A DNA stretch of 12,242 bases from PVC group bacterium. GTDB lineage: Bacteria > Verrucomicrobiota > Kiritimatiellia > SS1-B-03-39 > UBA6053. The translations under genes and the position numbers were made by a program. The first letter of the stretch is position 1. The number at the start of each line of letters is the position of its first letter. The notes under the pieces are model-generated. The model was not told the origin of the DNA. It was given only the letters and a program-made list of their open reading frames with translations, and searched no databases. The stretch is taken from assembly GCA_003565035.1 (NCBI GenBank), contig PXDP01000143.1, forward strand, positions 1-12,242, read 5' to 3'. Positions 8,015 through 12,242 of this stretch are shown here, piece after piece.

Positions 8015-8539
8015 ATGTCAAATCAAGCCCCCCTCCCCGTCCGGCGCAGAGCCGTCCTCCCCGCGCAGCTCCTGTCTCTCATGCTGTTTGCCGTTTTACA
8101 GGGCTGTGTGAGTACCGGCAGTCCCAGCCCGCCCGCCCCCATTCTTCCGCCAGGATATGCCGTGTTTCATATGCCCGGTGTCTATTCCGAAGGGATGGCC
8201 CGCATTGAAACGATGCCCCGGGGCGCACGGGTTCAGCTGCTGGAAACGTTTGAGGGCTCATTTGAACTGCACGCACGCGGAACAAACCATGTGGTCATTC
8301 GGAACGATGCCATGGGGTATCCGGGACTGAACCGTTCGTTCAGCGGCAGCGGGGAATTGACCGGTGACGGACGGGCCGGGGGCGAAGCGGAAATTTGGAT
8401 CCGCATGGCCGGGCCTGTCCGTCGGGATCACCGCAAAGGCGCCTGGTCACTCCGCCCGGCCACGGAGGAGGAAATTGAACGCCATGAGGAGCGCCTGCGC
8501 AAGCTCGAGGAACGGAAACGCCGCGCCGGAATGCTCTGA
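8015..8539 (+). CDS. Small lipoprotein of unknown function
   Basis: I do not recognise a family. The 174-residue protein starts with a typical lipoprotein signal: basic n-region (VRRRAV), hydrophobic stretch (LLSLMLFAVL) and lipobox LQGC with the acylated Cys at residue 31. Signal peptidase II should cut there and leave the protein anchored to a membrane facing the periplasm. A Pro/Ser-rich linker follows (about 32-46). A central region of about 90 residues is rich in short beta-prone segments and Gly (SFSGSGELTGDGRAGGEAEIW). The C-terminal 27 residues are highly charged and probably helical (EEEIERHEERLRKLEERKRR), possibly a short coiled coil. The ATG at 8015 is preceded by only a weak GGGAT ribosome site. 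It diverges from the exonuclease unit and converges on nth with a 4-base gap. Confidence 0.8.
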   Translation: MSNQAPLPVRRRAVLPAQLLSLMLFAVLQGCVSTGSPSPPAPILPPGYAVFHMPGVYSEGMARIETMPRGARVQLLETFEGSFELHARGTNHVVIRNDAMGYPGLNRSFSGSGELTGDGRAGGEAEIWIRMAGPVRRDHRKGAWSLRPATEEEIERHEERLRKLEERKRRAGML

Positions 8540-8543
8540 GGAC

Positions 8544-9167
8544 TCAGCCTGCGTTCAATTCCCGGCAGAGTGGGCAGGTCTTGCCGTCACACCCCCGGGC
8601 CGTACAGTACTCGCGTCCGTAAAAAATAATTTGCAGATGCAGTTTATTCCAGGCCTCACGCGGAAACACTTTTTTTAAGTCCCGTTCGGTCTGCTCCACG
8701 TTTTTAGCTTTACTGAGCCGCCAGCGCTTTGCCAGACGGTGTATATGGGTATCCACCGGAAATGCGGGAACCCCAAAAGCCTGGGCCATCACCACCGAGG
8801 CCGTTTTGTGCCCCACGCCCGGCAGCTGCTCCAGCGCCTCAAAGTCCGCCGGGACCTTCCCGCCATGCGTCTCCACCAAAATACGGGATAATTCAGAAAT
8901 CGCCGCCGATTTACGCGGTGAGAGTCCGCAGGGTCGGATAATTTCCCGGATCGCATCCACCGGAACCCTCATCATGGCCTCGGGAGTATCCGCAAGTGAA
9001 AACAGGGCCGGGGTCACCTGATTCACCCGTTTGTCCGTGCACTGTGCGGAAAGCAGGACCGCCACAAGCAGCGTGTATGGACTGGTATGATCCAGGGGAA
9101 TGGGGGTTTCTGGATAAAGTTCCTCCAGACGGGTCCTAACCCGGGCAGCACGTTCCTGACGGGTCAT
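8544..9167 (-). CDS. nth: Endonuclease III, base-excision-repair DNA glycosylase/AP lyase
   Basis: Endonuclease III removes oxidised pyrimidines and cleaves the resulting abasic site. The 207 residues match the family (E. coli 211). The helix-hairpin-helix is LPGVGHKTA (115-123) with catalytic K121, and catalytic D139 lies in VDTHIHR, corresponding to E. coli K120 and D138. LLVAVLLSAQCTD is the typical N-terminal motif. The C-terminal iron-sulfur loop is unusual: cysteines at 188, 193, 198 and 201 give C-x4-C-x4-C-x2-C, not the E. coli C-x6-C-x2-C-x5-C, and the protein ends soon after. I chose the ATG at 9165-9167 because it matches the family N terminus and lies 4 bases after the upstream stop; an in-frame ATG at 9207-9209 would overlap the preceding gene by 38 bases. 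It is the last gene of its unit. Confidence 0.94.
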   Translation of the reverse strand: MTRQERAARVRTRLEELYPETPIPLDHTSPYTLLVAVLLSAQCTDKRVNQVTPALFSLADTPEAMMRVPVDAIREIIRPCGLSPRKSAAISELSRILVETHGGKVPADFEALEQLPGVGHKTASVVMAQAFGVPAFPVDTHIHRLAKRWRLSKAKNVEQTERDLKKVFPREAWNKLHLQIIFYGREYCTARGCDGKTCPLCRELNAG

Positions 9168-9171
9168 CGGG

Positions 9172-10920
9172 TTATTCCGGTGCAACCATCCACCGGTTAC
9201 GGTCCGCAAGCATCACCTGCTCTCCGTTCCGGATCGGGAACCCGAAGGTAAGCGGAAACCCACGGGGCAGCTGGGTGAGATCCATAATCGGCCGCCAGCT
9301 TCGGAAAGGACCGCGGGTCAGATCGGAATGATAGCGCTTGTCCCGGCTCAACGTGGTGAAATAAAGCCCGTGCACCGGGTGAATGGAATCATTGACCTGG
9401 AAGAAATCCTCCAAATCCAGAGGCAGATACAGAGAAGTCACATCCCCGTACCACGCGGTGGCCCAGGGCATATCCGAGACCATCAGTTCCCCGGGTTCAA
9501 ACGGGGAGGACACCAGACCAATATCCCGGGCCATGTAAGGCGGATAACTCCAGGGACGGGGCGGCATGATCGTGAAAAACATCGGCAGGGCCTGAAGAAA
9601 AATAAACAGGCCAATCACCGACATCGAGACAATCCTGACCCCAATTTGCATCCGGTCCAGGAGAATGTAGAAAAAGGCCGAGGCAAACAGAACCACCATC
9701 GGCAGGAAAAGATGCGCCACCGGCAGAATTTCTTCACCGAAAACGCCCGCGACAGCAGCAAAAAGAGCCAAAGAAAGCAACAGTCCCCAACGGAGTATAC
9801 GGGTCACCGGCCGTTGAAACCGGTAAAAATAGGTGGTGAAAAACAGACAGACCGACAGCCCGGCACTGAACCCCAGCGCACTGAGATCCAGGAGGGACGG
9901 CACCGTCTGAAGAAAGCGGGCCTGCACCATGCGGCGAAGATCAAAATCACTTAAATCCAGTGCCAATGAACGCTGAAACACGTCATTGGGTTCCCGGAGA
10001 ATCGAGTACCCCGCCAATCCGAACGGGGTTCCGGATACGGCCAGATTCCGGAGAATCCAGGGGATAAACATCCCCCCGGCCACCGCAAGGACGGCCAACG
10101 CGGGCAGCCACCCCTTGCGTCCGCATCCCAGCCAAAGCACCAGAATATACCCGGGAAGCACCGGCCAGGCCGCATACCGGGTCAGCAGGACCCCGCCCAT
10201 ACAGACCGAACCCGCCAAAACCGGCAGCCAGAACCCGACACCTGCCGGACGGGGATCGGCCCCCTCCCGGCGCGCGGAACGCAGCGCCATCAGCAGACAC
10301 CACACACCCAGCGTGACCAGAAAAACCAGCCAGGAAATCTCGGTGCCGAAAATTGCATGCTGCCAAACGGAATTGGACAGTAAAAACACCGTCGATGCCG
10401 TCAGCGCGGTGCGGTGATCAAAAAGCAGACGCCCTGACAAATATAAAAACAAACCCGATAAAAAAACAAACAGCAGATTGATCGGAACAATCACCCACTG
10501 CTCCGGAGCGTACTTGTGCGAAGCGGGAAGCGGAAACTCCGTGCGGAACAGCCGGAACGCGCTGCCCAGCACCACCGGATACGCCGGAGGATGCATCAGG
10601 TCGGGATGCTGATGGAAATTCGGGCGGGGGCCGACCTCTGTCTCCACCATTAATTTGCCGTTTTCTCCCAGCAGCCAAAGAGAGGACGGACGGATAAAGG
10701 ACGTGTTCATCCGGTTGCTCCGGGCAAAATGACGGGCAATCTGAGCCTGATCCATCGCCCGGGCATCCTTAAACCCGGAATACTGCGTGGCCACATACAG
10801 CACCGACAACAGGATCATGAACAACACATACAAGAGGGTTTTCAGTACATTGGCACCAATGCCCACCTCCAGGGTGTACACCAGGTTCTGCACGCGCGAA
10901 TCAAAAGGTCTGTTAGCCAT
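9172..10920 (-). CDS. Polytopic membrane glycosyltransferase, GT39/ArnT-like (GT-C fold)
   Basis: Probably an inner-membrane enzyme that moves a sugar from a lipid-linked donor to a lipid, glycan or protein acceptor. The 582 residues show a first membrane helix (about 26-45), then a periplasmic loop with AMDQAQIARHFA, where D57 is at the usual position of the catalytic acid, and HPDLMHPPAYP (105-115), the typical GT39/PMT motif. About ten further hydrophobic helices run to near residue 450, followed by a soluble C-terminal domain of about 110 residues containing SDMPWATAWYGD, a motif seen in such proteins. The donor and acceptor cannot be predicted. The start ATG at 10918-10920 was chosen over an in-frame ATG at 10981-10983 because a good Shine-Dalgarno (GGAG, 5-base spacing) precedes it and the longer N terminus is non-hydrophobic and unlike the family. 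It is followed after 4 bases by nth. Confidence 0.85.
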   Translation of the reverse strand: MANRPFDSRVQNLVYTLEVGIGANVLKTLLYVLFMILLSVLYVATQYSGFKDARAMDQAQIARHFARSNRMNTSFIRPSSLWLLGENGKLMVETEVGPRPNFHQHPDLMHPPAYPVVLGSAFRLFRTEFPLPASHKYAPEQWVIVPINLLFVFLSGLFLYLSGRLLFDHRTALTASTVFLLSNSVWQHAIFGTEISWLVFLVTLGVWCLLMALRSARREGADPRPAGVGFWLPVLAGSVCMGGVLLTRYAAWPVLPGYILVLWLGCGRKGWLPALAVLAVAGGMFIPWILRNLAVSGTPFGLAGYSILREPNDVFQRSLALDLSDFDLRRMVQARFLQTVPSLLDLSALGFSAGLSVCLFFTTYFYRFQRPVTRILRWGLLLSLALFAAVAGVFGEEILPVAHLFLPMVVLFASAFFYILLDRMQIGVRIVSMSVIGLFIFLQALPMFFTIMPPRPWSYPPYMARDIGLVSSPFEPGELMVSDMPWATAWYGDVTSLYLPLDLEDFFQVNDSIHPVHGLYFTTLSRDKRYHSDLTRGPFRSWRPIMDLTQLPRGFPLTFGFPIRNGEQVMLADRNRWMVAPE

Positions 10921-10925
10921 AAAAT

Positions 10926-10929
10926 CTCC
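10926..10929 (-). promoter_or_regulatory. Shine-Dalgarno site that decides the glycosyltransferase start
   Basis: On the minus strand GGAG is followed by ATTTT and then ATG at 10920. This is the clearest ribosome-binding site in the window, and it supports the shorter start 63 bases downstream of the first in-frame ATG. Confidence 0.7.
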
Positions 10930-10981
10930 AAAAGCTTCAGGTTCAGGTCCTGCTACTTTTGAAGAACTTTCGGCAATTGGC

Positions 10982-11003
10982 AAGCTTTGATCCGCAAAAG
11001 CTT
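10982..11003. repeat. Inverted repeat at the 3' end of rnfB, without a U tract
   Basis: AAGCTTT (10982-10988) and AAAGCTT (10997-11003) form a 7-bp perfect inverted repeat with an 8-base loop, overlapping the rnfB stop codon (11002-11004). No run of U follows on the minus strand, so intrinsic termination is doubtful. The hairpin could still stabilise the rnfB 3' end or reduce read-through. Another copy of AAGCTTTTG lies at 10929-10937, just upstream of the glycosyltransferase ribosome site. Confidence 0.4.
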
Positions 11004-11874
11004 ACCGGTCAGGTAAAATTGGCAGAGGTTCTTTCCTGACAATTTTCTTCGCTGCGGCGCCTTGAATGACCGATTGGCCCTCCAGCCAGACGATTGCCCC
11101 CGTGGGACAGCGCTCAATGGCGATTCGGGAAGCGTGTTCATTCCGGGAATAATCCACAACCGCCAAATTGTTCTGGATGGACACCACGCCCGGCGCCGCA
11201 TCCGCCGCGCACCGCCCGCAGGCGGTGCAGGCCACTTCGCACTCGGAAAGTGCCTCGTCCCCCTCCGCCAGACTCTTGCAGGCGACCCACAGCTTGTGCT
11301 CCAGCGGCTGCAGGCTGAACAAATTCAGGGGACAGGCCACCACGCAGTCATTACAGGCCACGCATTTGTCCACATCCACCACCGGAAGATCGTGCTCATC
11401 CATGTGAATCGCATCAAACGTACAGGATTTCATGCAGTCCCCGAAACCCAGACATCCCCAGGAGCAGGCCTTGCCGCCGCCACCGGCGGACACCGCCGCC
11501 CGGCAGGAGGGCTCTCCGTCATAGGCTGCTTTGAACCGGGCCACATGGTTTCCGCCCTGGCAGGCCAGCCGCGCCACCCGTTTCTCCGCCGAACCGGCAT
11601 CCACCCCGAGAAATTCCGCAATAGCCTGTGTCCCTTCCTGCGTGTTCACCGAACACTTGGACGGAGGTGCCTCCCCTGAGACCACCGCCTCCGCAAACGG
11701 CCGACAGCCTGGGAACCCGCAGGCACCGCAGTTGGCGTGCGGCAGCATCTCCTCAACCGCATCGATCCGGGGATCCTCCTGAACCGCCAGTTTCCTGGAC
11801 GCCAGAGCCAGAATACCTCCAAGCACAACGCCAAGACCGGCCATAAACAATGCGGCTATGAGTACAGGGGACAT
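11002..11874 (-). CDS. rnfB: Rnf complex ferredoxin-type subunit RnfB, long form
   Basis: RnfB is the iron-sulfur subunit that accepts electrons from ferredoxin in the membrane Rnf complex, which reduces NAD+ and moves Na+ or H+. The 290 residues start with one membrane helix (about 5-27), then the RnfB-type Fe-S motif CGACGFPGC plus a distal Cys (C49, C52, C57, C74; C-x2-C-x4-C-x16-C). A ferredoxin-like part follows: C137-x3-C141-x5-C147-x3-C151 (CSWGCLGFGDC), C171-x2-C174-x2-C177-x3-C181 (KCVACNDCVVACP) and C216-x2-C219-x2-C222 (CTACGRC), where the usual fourth Cys is Ala and a later C256 (RCPTGAI) may replace it. This is longer than E. coli RnfB/RsxB (about 192) and resembles the roughly 280-330-residue forms of anaerobes. 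The ATG at 11872-11874 has AAAGGA 8 bases upstream; the ATG at 11881-11883 has none. No other rnf gene is in the window. Confidence 0.94.
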   Translation of the reverse strand: MSPVLIAALFMAGLGVVLGGILALASRKLAVQEDPRIDAVEEMLPHANCGACGFPGCRPFAEAVVSGEAPPSKCSVNTQEGTQAIAEFLGVDAGSAEKRVARLACQGGNHVARFKAAYDGEPSCRAAVSAGGGGKACSWGCLGFGDCMKSCTFDAIHMDEHDLPVVDVDKCVACNDCVVACPLNLFSLQPLEHKLWVACKSLAEGDEALSECEVACTACGRCAADAAPGVVSIQNNLAVVDYSRNEHASRIAIERCPTGAIVWLEGQSVIQGAAAKKIVRKEPLPILPDR

Positions 11875-11882
11875 GATCAGCA

Positions 11883-11888
11883 TCCTTT
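11883..11888 (-). promoter_or_regulatory. Ribosome-binding site for rnfB
   Basis: AAAGGA on the minus strand ends 8 bases before the ATG at 11872-11874. It touches the alternative ATG at 11881-11883, so it can only serve the downstream start. Confidence 0.55.
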
Positions 11889-11926
11889 CGCAAAAACTAA
11901 AACATAAAATTTCATACTGGATACGC

Positions 11927-11954
11927 TTTATCCTATTTTAAACCCCAAATGCAA
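11927..11954 (-). promoter_or_regulatory. Weak candidate promoter upstream of rnfB
   Basis: Read on the minus strand, TTGCAT (11949-11954) and GATAAA (11927-11932) lie 16 bases apart in a locally AT-rich stretch, about 50 bases before the rnfB start. Both boxes have mismatches to the sigma-70 consensus (3/6 and 4/6), so this is only a candidate. Some promoter is expected here, because no gene on the same strand is convincingly present upstream. Confidence 0.25.
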
Positions 11955-12095
11955 GCCCGAATGCGAAAGAGGACGCATCCCGGAATGGGTGAAAAAATTT
12001 TATCCAAATGGAACATCCGTTGTCCGGCGAAGCTATCCGTTGGATCCCATATCTGAGGTGGTTCAGACCTAAGTTTGAAGGGTCATTGTCTCGAA

Positions 12096-12145
12096 ACAGA
12101 CCGCAGATTCAAATGCGTATTGTGAGGAAGAGCCAACCGGTCTGT
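12096..12145. repeat. 8-bp inverted repeat with a 34-base loop
   Basis: ACAGACCG (12096-12103) pairs perfectly with CGGTCTGT (12138-12145). It lies in the gene-free region. An arm of 8 bases could be chance in a region of this size, so it gains weight only from the second, longer inverted repeat 60 bases away. Confidence 0.45.
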
Positions 12146-12205
12146 CGTTTAGAGGAATGCACTTCATATCCACGCCACCGCCCCGCTTGCCCTGCCCTTT
12201 CTACA

Positions 12206-12242
12206 TAAATCCTACTGGGCAATACTCGTACATTAGGATTTA
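12206..12242. repeat. 9-bp inverted repeat at the right edge of the window
   Basis: TAAATCCTA (12206-12214) and TAGGATTTA (12234-12242) are perfect reverse complements with a 19-base spacer. The second arm ends exactly at the last base, so the stem may continue outside the window. It could be a terminator of a gene to the right, an operator or a recombination or element end. The window does not contain enough to choose. Confidence 0.55.

Larger units (their letters stand above)
11889..12242. other. Gene-free region upstream of rnfB
   Basis: About 350 bases with no convincing gene. The first ~80 bases are AT-rich and presumably hold the rnfB promoter. A 66-codon frame on the plus strand (12008-12208) has no recognisable family, no good ribosome site and an Arg/Pro/Cys-heavy composition typical of chance frames. 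A 42-codon frame open from the right edge on the minus strand (stop at 12109-12111) is equally unsupported. The region contains the direct repeat ATCCGTTG (12015-12022 and 12035-12042) and two longer inverted repeats listed separately. Confidence 0.6.

Noticed and set aside
8010..8026. Perfect TTGACA on the minus strand as a -35 box for the exonuclease unit
   Set aside because: No acceptable -10 hexamer is found 15-19 bases downstream; the nearest TAT-containing stretch is at about 11 bases.
12008..12208. A 66-codon frame on the plus strand
   Set aside because: There is no recognisable domain, no ribosome-binding site and no coding-like composition. It is best treated as chance.
12109..12242. 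A 42-codon frame on the minus strand, open from the right edge, as a possible C-terminus of a neighbouring gene
   Set aside because: It is too short to identify, and it would run through the inverted repeat at the window edge. Sequence to the right is needed.

Overview
The window holds eight protein-coding genes on GC-rich DNA: one cut by the left edge and seven complete. There are no RNA genes, CRISPR arrays or recognisable transposases. The gene content suggests a fermentative, probably anaerobic, Gram-negative bacterium. It has an acetate kinase/phosphotransacetylase pair, an Rnf-type multi-cluster ferredoxin subunit, an intracellular LacZ-type beta-galactosidase and a lipobox lipoprotein. 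The long RnfB form and the unusual cysteine tail of the endonuclease III would fit the PVC group (for example Kiritimatiellota), but this placement is an inference from remembered family traits and was not tested.

Layout. (1) Positions 2-3036, plus strand: the 3' part of ackA followed by pta, overlapping by 4 bases. Together they convert acetyl-CoA to acetate and ATP. (2) Positions 3120-7934, minus strand: a tight three-gene unit transcribed in the order RNase D-like 3'-5' exonuclease, Gfo/Idh/MocA oxidoreductase, GH2 beta-galactosidase, with gaps of 1 and 11 bases. (3) Positions 8015-8539, plus strand: a small lipoprotein of unknown function, divergent from the exonuclease. (4) Positions 8544-11874, minus strand: rnfB, then after an 81-base gap a GT-C-type membrane glycosyltransferase, then after 4 bases nth (endonuclease III). 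(5) Positions 11884-12242: about 360 bases without a convincing gene, carrying two perfect inverted repeats, one at the very edge of the window.

Together the genes fit a sugar-fermenting cell: glycan galactosides are hydrolysed in the cytoplasm, an NAD(P)-dependent sugar oxidoreductase may process a product, acetate is formed with substrate-level ATP synthesis, and Rnf couples ferredoxin oxidation to ion transport. The DNA-repair and exonuclease genes appear to be passengers in these transcription units.

I did not find a clear new defence, mobile or RNA system. The points most worth a second look are: the first ~60 bases, which read like a PIN-domain motif joined in frame to acetate kinase; a sharp change in codon usage between pta and the beta-galactosidase; the odd exonuclease-oxidoreductase-galactosidase operon; an rnfB with no other rnf genes beside it in view; and the structured gene-free right end.
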